Shown here in pieces: positions 49,357-58,455 of a DNA stretch of 64,000 nt (positions within the stretch are counted from its first letter, which is position 1; each line of letters opens with the position of its first letter). The notes beneath the pieces were generated by a model. That model made no database searches. It saw nothing but the letters and a program-made list of their open reading frames with translations, and had not been told where the DNA came from. The stretch is taken from assembly GCA_964420365.1 (NCBI GenBank), contig CAYQTA010000077.1, positions 62,001 through 126,000 of the forward strand. The letters run 5' to 3'. The position numbers were made by a program, and so were the translations under genes. Source of the DNA: JAMOQA01 sp964420365 (GTDB taxonomy: Bacteria; Acidobacteriota; Polarisedimenticolia; J045).

Positions 49357-51149
49357 CGGTCCCCCGCGAGGCGTCGGAGGACCGCCTCGAGGCGCCGGGA
49401 GATCCGCAGGACGGTCCGGTCCCGCCGCGGATGCACGCGCCGGGCCTCCGCGAGCTCTCTCCGGGCGTCGTCCAGCCGCCCGAGGTCCAGGTAGAGGTCG
49501 GCGAGCAGGGCATGGGCCCGCTGGTTGCAGGGATCGGCGGCGACGGCCCGCTCGAGGCACTCCCGGGCCTTCGCGACGTCCCCGTGACGTCGCCAGTAGA
49601 CCCCGAGGGCCTGCCAGGCCAGGTCGGCTCCCGGTTCGTGGGCGACGGCGCGCTCGAGGAGGCGCCTTCCCTCTTCCTCCCTGCCGGTCTTGAGCAGGAC
49701 GAGACCATGGGCGAGGAGGATGTCCGGGTTGTCCGGGTCCAGTGCCTCGGCCCGCTCGAAGAACGGGACCGCCGCCCCGGGCTTCCCGTCCTGGTCCAGG
49801 TCGACCGCGATCTCGTAGAAGGTTTCCGACCGCGGGATCCGGGGAATCCCGACGGGCGCGAAGGCCAGGGCGAGCCCCAGGACACCGACGACGCCATCCC
49901 GGGGCCGCAGGTGCGCCAGGCCGGCCACGGCGACGATGACCAGCAGCGGCAGCGCCGGGACCCGGTACCGGGCGGTCGGGAAGAACACCAGCGACACGGC
50001 GAGGATCCCCAGGGCGGCGAGGAAGACCGGCCAGGGGATCCCCCGCCTCCGGGCGAGGGCCGCCACGGACGCCGGCACGAGGGCCGCCAACAGGAGGAAG
50101 GGCAGTCCCCACGGCTGGAGCAGGGCCCGCAGCACCAGCGATTCCTCCCGGGCGTCGTAGATCTCCCGGTTCCGCCCGATCTCCCGGCGGTTCCACGTCT
50201 CGCCGACCTTTTCCGCCAGGTGACCGAGCCACCGCCACGGGGCGGCGCCGATCTCCGCGAAGCCGGCCCGCCAGAACCAGGCATCCTCCTCGGCCCGCGT
50301 GCGGGCGCCACCCTCGCACCGGGGCCGTTCCACCAGGTGGCCCCAGCGGATCCCCGGCCGGATCCCGACCGTCTCCGGGTAGTCGCGGTGGTTCCCGATG
50401 TAGAAGTTCACCCCTCCGTTCCAGGAAACGAGCACCCGGCCCTCGTCGAACCGGGCGTTCCGCGCTGCCACCGGGAGGATCGGGAGCCAGGCCGCCGCGG
50501 CGAACAGGAGGGCCCAGCGCCAGCCCCGGGTCCGCCAGCCCCACAGCAGCAGGAGCCCGCCCGCCAGGGCGAGGGAGGGCAGCAGGACGCCCCCGACGCC
50601 AAGGAGGAGCCCGGACAGGATCGGCGGGACCGCCGCCGGGAGGCGTCCCCACCGGGGAGGTGCGGTGACGACGAGGAGCAGCAGGAGGACAAGGAAAGTG
50701 GCGAGGGAAGCGGGCAGGATCTCCCCGTCGAAGTAGATCAGGGGGCCCCACAGCGCCACGAGCAGGCCGGCGAGGAGGGCGAGGCGCCGCGAGGCGTACC
50801 GGGCCGCCAGGAGGGTCGCCAGGACGGCGGAGAGGGCGCCGAGGACCGCCTGGACGCCCCGGGCGGCAGCGGGAGCCGGCCGTCCCGTCACCCGGTAGAC
50901 GGCGCGGAGGAACCAGGGGTAGAGCGGCGGCTGCCAGAACGGCTCGCGCGGGTCACCCCGCACGGCGATCCGGTGGTAGGTGGCCGCGTCCAGGACCAGG
51001 TGCCGATGGTAGGGGGAGTCGGCCGCCTCGAGGATCGAGACGCCCCGGATGGCGAGGGCGACCAGGAACAGCGCGAGCAGCAGGCCCCGCCAGGAGCGAT
51101 CACCCGGCCCTGCCGCTCCTCGGTCCCGGTCCGCGCCACGCCCACTCAT
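49353..51149 (-). CDS. GT39-like membrane protein with C-terminal TPRs
   Basis: A 598-residue protein: about ten membrane helices, then a soluble TPR tail. After a charged N-terminus and first helix, LDAATYHRIAVRGDPREPFW and QPPLYPWFLRAVYRVTG resemble the first periplasmic loop of GT39/PMT transferases with an acidic catalytic site. FFPTARYRVPALPLLVIVAV matches the family's R-Y-x-x-P element. Residues about 450-590 carry TPRs (GLVLLKTGREEEGRRLLERA, AWQALGVYWRRHGDVAKARE). A lipid-linked-sugar transferase is inferred. The start has no clear Shine-Dalgarno; it follows the kinase-like gene by 29 bases. Confidence 0.72.
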   Translation of the reverse strand: MSGRGADRDRGAAGPGDRSWRGLLLALFLVALAIRGVSILEAADSPYHRHLVLDAATYHRIAVRGDPREPFWQPPLYPWFLRAVYRVTGRPAPAAARGVQAVLGALSAVLATLLAARYASRRLALLAGLLVALWGPLIYFDGEILPASLATFLVLLLLLVVTAPPRWGRLPAAVPPILSGLLLGVGGVLLPSLALAGGLLLLWGWRTRGWRWALLFAAAAWLPILPVAARNARFDEGRVLVSWNGGVNFYIGNHRDYPETVGIRPGIRWGHLVERPRCEGGARTRAEEDAWFWRAGFAEIGAAPWRWLGHLAEKVGETWNRREIGRNREIYDAREESLVLRALLQPWGLPFLLLAALVPASVAALARRRGIPWPVFLAALGILAVSLVFFPTARYRVPALPLLVIVAVAGLAHLRPRDGVVGVLGLALAFAPVGIPRIPRSETFYEIAVDLDQDGKPGAAVPFFERAEALDPDNPDILLAHGLVLLKTGREEEGRRLLERAVAHEPGADLAWQALGVYWRRHGDVAKARECLERAVAADPCNQRAHALLADLYLDLGRLDDARRELAEARRVHPRRDRTVLRISRRLEAVLRRLAGDR

Positions 51150-51178
51150 CGCGGGGGAGCATACCGCGAACCCGGCCC

Positions 51179-52177
51179 TCAGTCGGCCGCGACGGGCACG
51201 GCATCCTCCCGGTCCGCCGCGGTCCGGGGCGCATCCTGTCCGCGGCGGCGACGGTCCGCTGCCAGGGGGACGACCAGGCGCGCCACGACGTCGTCCCCGT
51301 CCAGGTCCAGGGCCGCGCCCAGCCGCTCGAACGCCCGCACGCCGAGCAGGGCCGCGAGGGCCCGCTCTCCCGCGGCAGCGAGGTGGGCCGCGACCCTCCC
51401 CTCGTCGCGGGCCGCCCGGGTCTCCCGGACGATGCCCGCCCGGCCCGGCAGGTGGAAGGTCAGCTCCACCAGGTCGATCCCGGTCGGCCGCCCGCCCACG
51501 GCCAGTTCCACAGGACCCTCCCCGGCCCGCAGCAGGGACCGCAGGGCCGTCTCGAGCCGCGTCCGGTCGACGAGGACCAGTGCCGGCACGGTCTCCTCCA
51601 CCCGGGGCTGCCCGACCCCCTCCTCTCCGCAGACCTCGGCGAGGAATGGCCGGATCTCGAGGGGCGCCGGCGCGAGGGCGCCCGCGTCTTCCTCCTCGCG
51701 GGCGAGGGCGAGGAGTTCCTCGACCAGGTGCCGGAGTCGCCGCAGCTCCCGGACGGCCGGCCCCAGGGCGCGGCGCCGGTCGATGGCTCGCTCGGGCTCC
51801 CCGAGGAGGCCGGAGAGGATCCCGTCGACCGTGTAGAGCCCGGGCAGGACGAGCGTTCCGACCGCCTCCAGCATCCGCGCCGCCTGGCGGGCCCGCTCCC
51901 GCTCGCGGGAGATCGACTCCCGGAGGGAGCGGGCCTCCTCCCGGTAGGCGATCAGCCGGGCCTCGAGGGTCGGATCGGGTTTCCCGGCCGCGGCGGCCGC
52001 GTCCATCGCTTCCGGCGGCGGGGCCAGGATGGTCCACCCGAAGGCGAACCCGGCCAGGGCAAGGGCACCGGCGAGCAGGACGCTTCCGCCCCCGAGGGAG
52101 GCGCCGGCGAACGCGCCGACGGCCATGGCGGCCGCCGGCAGCGACCGGAGCAGCAGCAGGGTGGGCCTCTCGGGCAT
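51179..52177 (-). CDS. Histidine-kinase-like protein lacking the phosphoacceptor
   Basis: A 332-residue protein with two N-terminal membrane helices, a coiled coil (ARLIAYREEARSLRESISRE), and a region like the dimerisation helices of histidine kinases (RELRRLRHLVEELLALAREE). The H-box that should hold the phosphorylated His, expected about 40 residues before, is not found. The C-terminal about 150 residues resemble a degraded HATPase domain (TRLETALRSLLRAGEG, ERLGAALDLDGDDVVARLVV) with no N- or G-box. It is probably a pseudokinase or scaffold. GGGAGGATCCGCG precedes the ATG. Confidence 0.65.
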   Translation of the reverse strand: MPERPTLLLLRSLPAAAMAVGAFAGASLGGGSVLLAGALALAGFAFGWTILAPPPEAMDAAAAAGKPDPTLEARLIAYREEARSLRESISRERERARQAARMLEAVGTLVLPGLYTVDGILSGLLGEPERAIDRRRALGPAVRELRRLRHLVEELLALAREEEDAGALAPAPLEIRPFLAEVCGEEGVGQPRVEETVPALVLVDRTRLETALRSLLRAGEGPVELAVGGRPTGIDLVELTFHLPGRAGIVRETRAARDEGRVAAHLAAAGERALAALLGVRAFERLGAALDLDGDDVVARLVVPLAADRRRRGQDAPRTAADREDAVPVAAD

Positions 52178-52271
52178 CGCGGATCCTCCCGCCCGGTCCC
52201 GCGCGCGCGGGAACCGGACGGGGGAAAAGATGGGTCCCGGGGCACCGGCGGGCAATCCCGGGGGGAGCCGA

Positions 52272-55200
52272 TCAGTCGAGGGACATCGCGACCAGGCGGG
52301 AGATCCCGGGCTCCGGCATCGTCACGCCGTAGAGGACGTCGGCCATCTCCATCGTGCGCTTGTTGTGCGTGATCAGGATGAACTGGGTCCGCCCGGTGAA
52401 GCCCCGGAGCACCTCCGTGAACCGGCTGACGTTGGCCTCGTCCAGGGGGGCATCGACCTCGTCGAGCAGGCAGAACGGCGGCGGCTGGTAGCGGAAGATC
52501 GCGAACAGCATGGCCGTGGCGACCAGGGCCTTCTCTCCCCCCGAGAGGAGGCCGACCGACTGGAGCTTCTTGCCCGGGGGCTGGCAGACGATCTCGATTC
52601 CGCTCTCGAGGGGATCCCCCTCGTTCTCGAGCACCAGGTCCGCCTTTCCGCCCCGGAAGAGGATGGCGAACTGTTCCTTGAAGTGGCGGCGGATCTCCCG
52701 CCACGCCTCCAGGAACCGGTCCCGGCTCTCCCGGTCCATCTTCCGGATCGACGACGTGAGCTCGGCGATCGTCGACTCCAGGTCCTCTTTCTGGCCGGAG
52801 AGTTCCTCGAAGCGGGCCGACAGCTCGTCGTACTCCTGCTCGGCCAGGGGATTGACCACCCCGATGCGGCGCCGCCTGCCCCGGAGTTCCTCGAGGCGTG
52901 CGGCCAGCCACCGCTCGTCCGAGAGGGCCTCGGGATCGATCCCCTCCGGGGGTTCCGGTGCCAGGTCCCCCGGGTCGACGCCGAGTTCCTCCCGGCAGGT
53001 CTCGACGACGTGGGCCAGGTCGGAACGCAGTCGCTCGGCCTCGAGGCCGAACCGCTCCCGGCGGGCGCGGATCCCCTCGAGTTCCCCCAGCACGACGTCG
53101 AGCCTCTCCTCGAGCGCGTGCACGGCCGCCGTCGCCTCGCCGAGGGCGGCGGTCGCCTTCCCGAGACGGGCCTCCGCCTCGGCCACCCGGACCCGGAGAC
53201 CGTCCCGGGCCCGGGTCATCTCCTCCGCCCTGGCGAGCAGTTCCGTGACCTGCCGGGCCGCGGCCTCGGCGGCCTCTTCCCCCTCCTCGCGGCGCCGGGC
53301 GAGCCGCTCGATCTCGGCGCGCACGCGGTCCGCCTCCCGCCGCACCGACTCGACCCGCTCGTCCAGTACCCGCTCGTCGGCCAGCCGATCGGCCAGGGCA
53401 TCCGCGGCGGCGCGGGCCCTTTCCTCCGCCGCTTCCAGCTCCCGCCGGGCCTCGGCGAGGAGGTCCTGCACGCCGGTCACGGCGTCCTCGGCGGCGGTCA
53501 GCTCCCCGGCCAGGGACTCCGCCTCCGCCGCGGCCCGCTCTGCCGCCCGCTCCGCCTCGGCGGCAACCTCCGCCGCGAACGCGGTCTCGCGCTCGAGGCG
53601 CTCGAGGTCCCTGGCCGCCTGCTCGACCGCGAGGCGCAGCTCCTCCGCCTTCCGGCCCGCCTCGCCGAGCTCCGCCTCCAGGCGCTGCCGCTCCTCCCGG
53701 GTCTCCCCGAGGCGCCTCCGGGCCTCCGCGACGCCCGCGGCGGCAGCCCGCATCTCCTGCTCCAGGCGTTCGACCTCCCGGGCCAGCTCCTCCCGGCGGC
53801 GCGCCCGCGCGAGGAAGCCCTCGCCGCTTCCCTCGCCGACCAGGGTGACCAGCCCGCTCCGGTGCACCACGTGCCCCTCGGGGGCGAGGTAGTTCCACTC
53901 CGGCCAGCGCCGGTGCAGGTCCAGGGCCGAGGAGAGATCGTCTACGAGAACCGCGTCCTCGAGGCGGCACGAGAGCTGGCCGTTCAGCTCGGCCCGCGCC
54001 CGCAGGCGACCGGCCAGCCGGCCTCGCACGCGGGGATCGGCCGCCAGCTCCGGCGGCAGGGGACGCTCCGCCTCGCAGGGCCGCCGGGAAGGCGCGTCGA
54101 GGGGAAGGAACGTCACCTCCCCCCGGACCCCGAGGGCAAGACCGGCCAGGACATCCTCGCGCCCCTCGACGACCACGGCGGGAAGTGCCCGGCCGAGGAA
54201 CGACTCCGCCGCGGACTCGACCTCCCCGTCCACCTCGAGCAGGTCGGCAAGGATGCTCCGGGCCGCGAGGCGGCCCTCGCGAGCCTTCTCGAGCACCTCC
54301 CGGGCGGGCTCGGCGCCGGCGAGACGGACCTCGAGGGAATCGAGGGCGGCCTTCTCCCCGCTCCGGGCGGCCAGCTCGGCGGCCAGCCGGGCCTCCTCCG
54401 CCCGGGCCTCCTCGAGCCGACGTCCCGCCGCCTCCTCCGCCGCCCGCGCTTCCCGGAGGCGGACCTCCAGGGCCTCCACTCGCTCCCGGGCGCGCTCCAG
54501 CGCTCCCCGGCCTTCCTCGAGGCGCGCGGAGACCTCGCCCCGGCGAGCCGCCAGCCGGTCCCGGGTGGCCAGGGCCTCGCGGTGACGGTCCCGCTCCCGG
54601 GCCGCCTCCTGGCGCGCCGCCGCCAGCCTGGCGGCCAGGTCGGCCCTTTCGTGCATTCCCCGGTGCAGCCGTTCCTCGAGGCCGCGCACCCGCTCCCGGG
54701 CGGCGTCCACCTCGCGGCGGGCCCCCTCCAGCGCCTCCCGGGCCGCCGCGACCGCCGCCGCCCGGGCCCTTCGCTCGCCGGAAAGCCTCTCGAGCCGCTC
54801 CTCGAGGGCCCGCAGCTCCCGTTCCCGGGCCCGGCGCTCCTCGTCGATCCGGCGGCCCTCACCCTCGCGGCGCGCCGCCTCGGCCTGCAGGGCCTCGGCC
54901 CGCTCCCGGGACGAGGCGATCTCCCGTTCCGCGCGCTCCAGCTCGAGGCGCAGCCGGTGGAGTTCCTCGGAGGTCGCCTCCCGGCCGCGGCGCAGGCCGT
55001 CGAGCACCTCGCGGGCGGCCTCGAGGCGGGCCTGCAGGCGATCCCGTTCCCGGGCGACGTGTTCCCCTTCCCGGCAGGCCACCTCGTGGGCCTGGTTCGC
55101 CCGCTCGAGCCGGGAGCCCAGGTCGTCGACCCGGCGCCGGGTCCAGAAACCCCGGAGGGCGCGGATCTCCTCGTCGAGCCGCCGGGCCCGGCGGGCCGCC

Positions 55201-55832
55201 GCCGCCTGCCGCTTCAGGGACCGGCGCTGGCGCTCCACCTCGCGCAGGATGTCGTCGACCCGGAGGAGATTCGCGCGGGTCGCTTCCAGCTTCAGCTCGG
55301 CCTGCCGGCGGCGGCGCTTGTATCCCGCGATCCCGGCTGCCTCCTCGATGAACAGCCGCCGCTCCTGGGGCCGCGCGGTGACGAAGGCGGCCACCCGGCC
55401 CTGGTCGATGACCGCGTAGGTCCGGGCGCCGACCCGGGACTGCTCGAGCAGGGCCCGCACGTCCTGGAGGCGAACCCGCTTCCCGTCGACGAGGTACTCG
55501 CTCTCGCCGGTCCGGTAGAGCCGGCGCGTGATCGCCACCCGGGTGCGCCCGTCCGGCAGCGGCTCGTCCCGGGCGACCAGGTGGAGGGTGACCTCCGCCA
55601 TGCCCCCCGGCCCCCGGGCCTCGCTGCCGGCGAAGATGACGTCCTCCATGCGCCGGCCGCGCAGCGCCCGGGCCGATTGTTCCCCGATCACCCAGTTGAT
55701 CGCGTCGGCGATGTTGGACTTCCCGCTCCCGTTCGGCCCGACGACCGCGGTCACCCCGTCGGGGAACTCGACCACGGTCCGCTCCGGGAAGCTCTTGAAG
55801 CCGACCACCTCCATCCGCTCGAGCCGGAGCAT
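52272..55832 (-). CDS. smc: Chromosome segregation protein SMC
   Basis: A 1186-residue SMC, full length. Walker A GPNGSGKS is at 32-39, and WVIGEQSARALRG follows. Two long coiled-coil arms flank a hinge near residues 500-640 (SAAESFLGRALPAVVVEG to GVTFLP-like strands). The C-terminal ABC signature LLSGGEKALVATAMLF is near 1095, followed by Walker B FCLLDEVDAPLDEAN. It compacts and segregates chromosomes, usually with ScpA/ScpB, which are not in the window. AGGAGGAAGGGCGCCCG precedes the ATG. The arms are extremely rich in Arg/Ala/Glu, as expected for this GC content. Confidence 0.96.
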   Translation of the reverse strand: MLRLERMEVVGFKSFPERTVVEFPDGVTAVVGPNGSGKSNIADAINWVIGEQSARALRGRRMEDVIFAGSEARGPGGMAEVTLHLVARDEPLPDGRTRVAITRRLYRTGESEYLVDGKRVRLQDVRALLEQSRVGARTYAVIDQGRVAAFVTARPQERRLFIEEAAGIAGYKRRRRQAELKLEATRANLLRVDDILREVERQRRSLKRQAAAARRARRLDEEIRALRGFWTRRRVDDLGSRLERANQAHEVACREGEHVARERDRLQARLEAAREVLDGLRRGREATSEELHRLRLELERAEREIASSRERAEALQAEAARREGEGRRIDEERRARERELRALEERLERLSGERRARAAAVAAAREALEGARREVDAARERVRGLEERLHRGMHERADLAARLAAARQEAARERDRHREALATRDRLAARRGEVSARLEEGRGALERARERVEALEVRLREARAAEEAAGRRLEEARAEEARLAAELAARSGEKAALDSLEVRLAGAEPAREVLEKAREGRLAARSILADLLEVDGEVESAAESFLGRALPAVVVEGREDVLAGLALGVRGEVTFLPLDAPSRRPCEAERPLPPELAADPRVRGRLAGRLRARAELNGQLSCRLEDAVLVDDLSSALDLHRRWPEWNYLAPEGHVVHRSGLVTLVGEGSGEGFLARARRREELAREVERLEQEMRAAAAGVAEARRRLGETREERQRLEAELGEAGRKAEELRLAVEQAARDLERLERETAFAAEVAAEAERAAERAAAEAESLAGELTAAEDAVTGVQDLLAEARRELEAAEERARAAADALADRLADERVLDERVESVRREADRVRAEIERLARRREEGEEAAEAAARQVTELLARAEEMTRARDGLRVRVAEAEARLGKATAALGEATAAVHALEERLDVVLGELEGIRARRERFGLEAERLRSDLAHVVETCREELGVDPGDLAPEPPEGIDPEALSDERWLAARLEELRGRRRRIGVVNPLAEQEYDELSARFEELSGQKEDLESTIAELTSSIRKMDRESRDRFLEAWREIRRHFKEQFAILFRGGKADLVLENEGDPLESGIEIVCQPPGKKLQSVGLLSGGEKALVATAMLFAIFRYQPPPFCLLDEVDAPLDEANVSRFTEVLRGFTGRTQFILITHNKRTMEMADVLYGVTMPEPGISRLVAMSLD

Positions 55833-55936
55833 CGGGCGCCCTTCCTCCTATGAACCCGCGACGGGAACCATGCAGACGGGAATCGCCGGACCCCTCTCCC
55901 GCGTCCCACGCGTTTCATGGTACCACCCGGGACGGT

Positions 55937-56953
55937 TCACCGGTCCCGGTCGATGACGGTTCTCGGCAGTTCCTCGAGGACGGTGCGGTACGCCCCTCGC
56001 CGGAACCCCCGGATGATCTCCCGGGCCTCGAGGGCGCGCCGCCGGGCCAGCTCGCGGCAGCGGTCGAGGCACCCGTTCTCCTCGAGGGCCCTCCGGAGCC
56101 GCAGCCAGGCGCCGGGCCGGAAACGGCCCTCCTCGACGACGGCCCGGATCTCCTCCCGGTCCCGGTCGGATCCCCGCTCCCACAGGTCGATCCAGGGGAG
56201 GGTCAGCCTGCCCTCGCGCAGGTCGGCGGCGACCGGCTTGCCCACCGTCTCCTCGCTCGCTACCAGGTCGAGCAGGTCGTCCGCGAGCTGGAAGGCCACC
56301 CCGAGGTTCATCCCGTAACGGGCGAGGGCGTCCTCCGTCTCCCGGTCGGCCCCGGCCAGGACCGCGGCCGCCCGGCAACAGCCCGAGAAGAGCCAGGCGG
56401 TCTTCCGTTCCACGATCGCCAGGTGCTGCTCGGCGGTCACGTCGGTCGACCCGCGCAGGTCGTGGGCGAGCATCTCTCCCTCGATCATCCGCTCGGTGGC
56501 TTCCGCCAGGATCTCGATCAGGCGCAGCTTCCCCGCCCGAAGCGCCATGTTCATCGAACGGATGTAGAGGTAGTCGCCGAGCAGGACCGTGAACTCGTTG
56601 CCGAATACCCGGTTCGCCGCCGGGCGGCCGCGGCGGATCTCCGCCTCGTCGATGATGTCGTCGTGGACGAGGGTCGCGGTGTGAATCAGCTCGAAGACCG
56701 CTCCCACCAGGACGTCGTCCCGGCCCCGGTACCCGAGGAGCCCCGAGGTCAGCAGGACGAGGATCGGCCGGATCCGCTTTCCGCCCGCCTCCGCGAGGTA
56801 GTTCCCGGCCCTGTCGATCGGGCCCCAGGGGGAGCGGAGGTTGACCCGGATCTCCTCCTCGACCTCGGCCAGCTTGCCGCGCACGAGGGGCCAGACGGCG
56901 GCGAGGAGCGCCGGTGGCGGTCGAAAACGGGACGATGCCCGGGAAGGGGCCAT
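55937..56953 (-). CDS. Polyprenyl diphosphate synthase
   Basis: A 338-residue trans-prenyltransferase. The first Asp-rich motif HDDIIDEAEIRRG (DDIID at 98-102) and the second, LADDLLD (225-229), bind the Mg-diphosphates. GGKRIRPILVLL, FGNEFTVLLGDYLY and KTAWLFSGCC match IspB/octaprenyl-type enzymes, with small side chains before the first motif that permit long products. It makes the side chain of menaquinone or ubiquinone. GAGGAACGAG precedes the ATG. It lies 8 bases after the carboxypeptidase-regulatory gene. Confidence 0.92.
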   Translation of the reverse strand: MAPSRASSRFRPPPALLAAVWPLVRGKLAEVEEEIRVNLRSPWGPIDRAGNYLAEAGGKRIRPILVLLTSGLLGYRGRDDVLVGAVFELIHTATLVHDDIIDEAEIRRGRPAANRVFGNEFTVLLGDYLYIRSMNMALRAGKLRLIEILAEATERMIEGEMLAHDLRGSTDVTAEQHLAIVERKTAWLFSGCCRAAAVLAGADRETEDALARYGMNLGVAFQLADDLLDLVASEETVGKPVAADLREGRLTLPWIDLWERGSDRDREEIRAVVEEGRFRPGAWLRLRRALEENGCLDRCRELARRRALEAREIIRGFRRGAYRTVLEELPRTVIDRDR

Positions 56954-56961
56954 CTCGTTCC

Positions 56962-57621
56962 TCACCGCCCGTCTCCCCCGAGCCGGGATGCGGGCCGCGG
57001 CTGCTCCCGGCCCGTCCCCGGGGCGCCCGCCCGGACGACGTGGCGGACCCCGCCGAAGTCGTACTCGAGCCGTCCCGAGGCGTCGGCGAGAATGCGCCGG
57101 GGAAACCCGTGACGGCGCAGGAGACGGCCGAGGGTCGTCCGGGTACCGCCCGCCCGCTCGATGGCGGTACGCAGGTCCGCCCACCCGGGAGCGTCCGCCA
57201 CCCGGACCGTCACGGTGGCGCCGGCCCGCCGGCGCAGCTCCCGGGTGATGTCCCGGGGTTCCGGCCGGGCGTACCGGAGCGCGTCCCAGGGCCCCCGGTC
57301 GCCGACGAGGAGCAGCACCTTTCCCCGCGGACGCCACCCCGCCAGGTCCAGGTGGAAGAACCCGCCCTCGTCGGTCCGCGCGCGGGCGATCTCCACCGGC
57401 GCGGGCGCCTGCCCGCCCTTCCGGGGAAGGAGAGGCGCCGGCGGAACCTGGACGACCCGGACGGTGACACCGGCGAGAGGCTTCCCCTCGTCGTCGAAGA
57501 CCTGGCCCTCGACCCCGGACGCGGCGGCCGGGATCGCCGCGACGACGAGCAGCAGGCACGCGAACACCACCCCCCCTACCGGGAGGGAGTTCCCGAACCT
57601 GGTGCCGGCACCTCGGCGCAT
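56962..57621 (-). CDS. Exported carboxypeptidase-regulatory-like protein
   Basis: A 219-residue exported protein. The signal peptide (VVFACLLLVVAAIPAAASG) is followed by a carboxypeptidase-regulatory-like domain (VEGQVFDDEGKPLAGVTVRV, RTDEGGFFHLDLAGWRPRG). The second half, rich in Arg and Gly, contains DLRTAIERAGGTRTTLGRLL and YDFGGVRHVV. No known family is recognised there. It lies between LolA and the prenyl synthase on one strand, with tight spacing, so it is probably co-transcribed with them. Confidence 0.7.
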   Translation of the reverse strand: MRRGAGTRFGNSLPVGGVVFACLLLVVAAIPAAASGVEGQVFDDEGKPLAGVTVRVVQVPPAPLLPRKGGQAPAPVEIARARTDEGGFFHLDLAGWRPRGKVLLLVGDRGPWDALRYARPEPRDITRELRRRAGATVTVRVADAPGWADLRTAIERAGGTRTTLGRLLRRHGFPRRILADASGRLEYDFGGVRHVVRAGAPGTGREQPRPASRLGGDGR

Positions 57622-57649
57622 CTCCCCGCGGTCTCCCTTCGCGAGCGGT

Positions 57650-58342
57650 TCAGTCGCGGCTGATAGTGTACCCCTCGGGCACCTCGATCTCGAAGGTCCC
57701 CGGCGGAACGTCTCCCCGCAGGCGGCCCGGCGGCCGCAGGTCCATCACGAGCCGGCTGCCCAGTGGATCGACGACGACGATGCGCCGGAGGTCCGGCGGG
57801 CCCGGGTCGATCACCAGCTCCACCCACTCGATGTCGTCCCGGGACTCCCGTGGCAGCAGCCGGACGTGGATCCACCCCCGTTCGCCGGTGTCCGCCGAGC
57901 CTTCGCCTTCCTCGGCCGGCAGGACGGCGAACAGGTCCGGCAGGTGCGCCCGGCCCGCGAGCAGGTCCGCGAGCAGCCGGTCGCCCTCCCGGCCCGGGAG
58001 GTCGGTCCGGTGAACCACGAGTTCCCGCTCCTCCGGGTCGAGAACCCGCCACTCGTTCCCGTCGTAGACCGCCCGCATGCCTGCCGGCCGGTCGTAGATC
58101 CACGCCAGCCGGCCGTCCGGAGCGACGAGGATCCGGCCCGCGGCCTGTTCCTCCTCGCCGAAGGTCGGGGAGACCAGGGATTGCCGGAAGCGGACCTCGA
58201 AGGGCGCGAGGTCCCGGTACCGGCCGGCCAGCCGGTCGAGAAGACGGACCGCCGCCGGGACCTCCATTCCGGCCGCCGGCACCGGCACCAGCAGCAGGGC
58301 CGCCAGGAGCGCCACCGACCCGCCGCGCCAACGTGGAACCAT
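57650..58342 (-). CDS. lolA: LolA-like outer-membrane lipoprotein carrier
   Basis: A 230-residue periplasmic protein with signal peptide ALLAALLLVPVPAAG. The LolA order is visible: RYRDLAPFEVRFRQSLVSPT, AAGRILVAPDGRLAWIYDRP, MRAVYDGNEWRVLDPEE, and a C-terminal GTFEIEVPEGYTI. It should carry lipoproteins from the inner to the outer membrane; the window encodes at least three lipoproteins. GGGGAGGAGCCG precedes the ATG. It heads the minus-strand run through the prenyl synthase. Confidence 0.82.
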   Translation of the reverse strand: MVPRWRGGSVALLAALLLVPVPAAGMEVPAAVRLLDRLAGRYRDLAPFEVRFRQSLVSPTFGEEEQAAGRILVAPDGRLAWIYDRPAGMRAVYDGNEWRVLDPEERELVVHRTDLPGREGDRLLADLLAGRAHLPDLFAVLPAEEGEGSADTGERGWIHVRLLPRESRDDIEWVELVIDPGPPDLRRIVVVDPLGSRLVMDLRPPGRLRGDVPPGTFEIEVPEGYTISRD

Positions 58343-58455
58343 CGGCTCCTCCCCGGGCCCGCGGACCCGTGCCCGGCGATTGTACGGTCCCCGTCGTCGT
58401 CGCGCGCGGCCATAATGGTGGTGCGCGGGCCCCGCGGGCCCCCGGAGGTCTCCCG

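Noticed and set aside
52029..55853. A 1274-codon plus-strand frame opposite smc
   Set aside because: SMC on the minus strand has all family motifs; the plus frame has none.
55850..55936. Short frames between smc and the prenyl synthase
   Set aside because: No ribosome binding site, no domain and strong shadow character; the 104-base gap looks non-coding.
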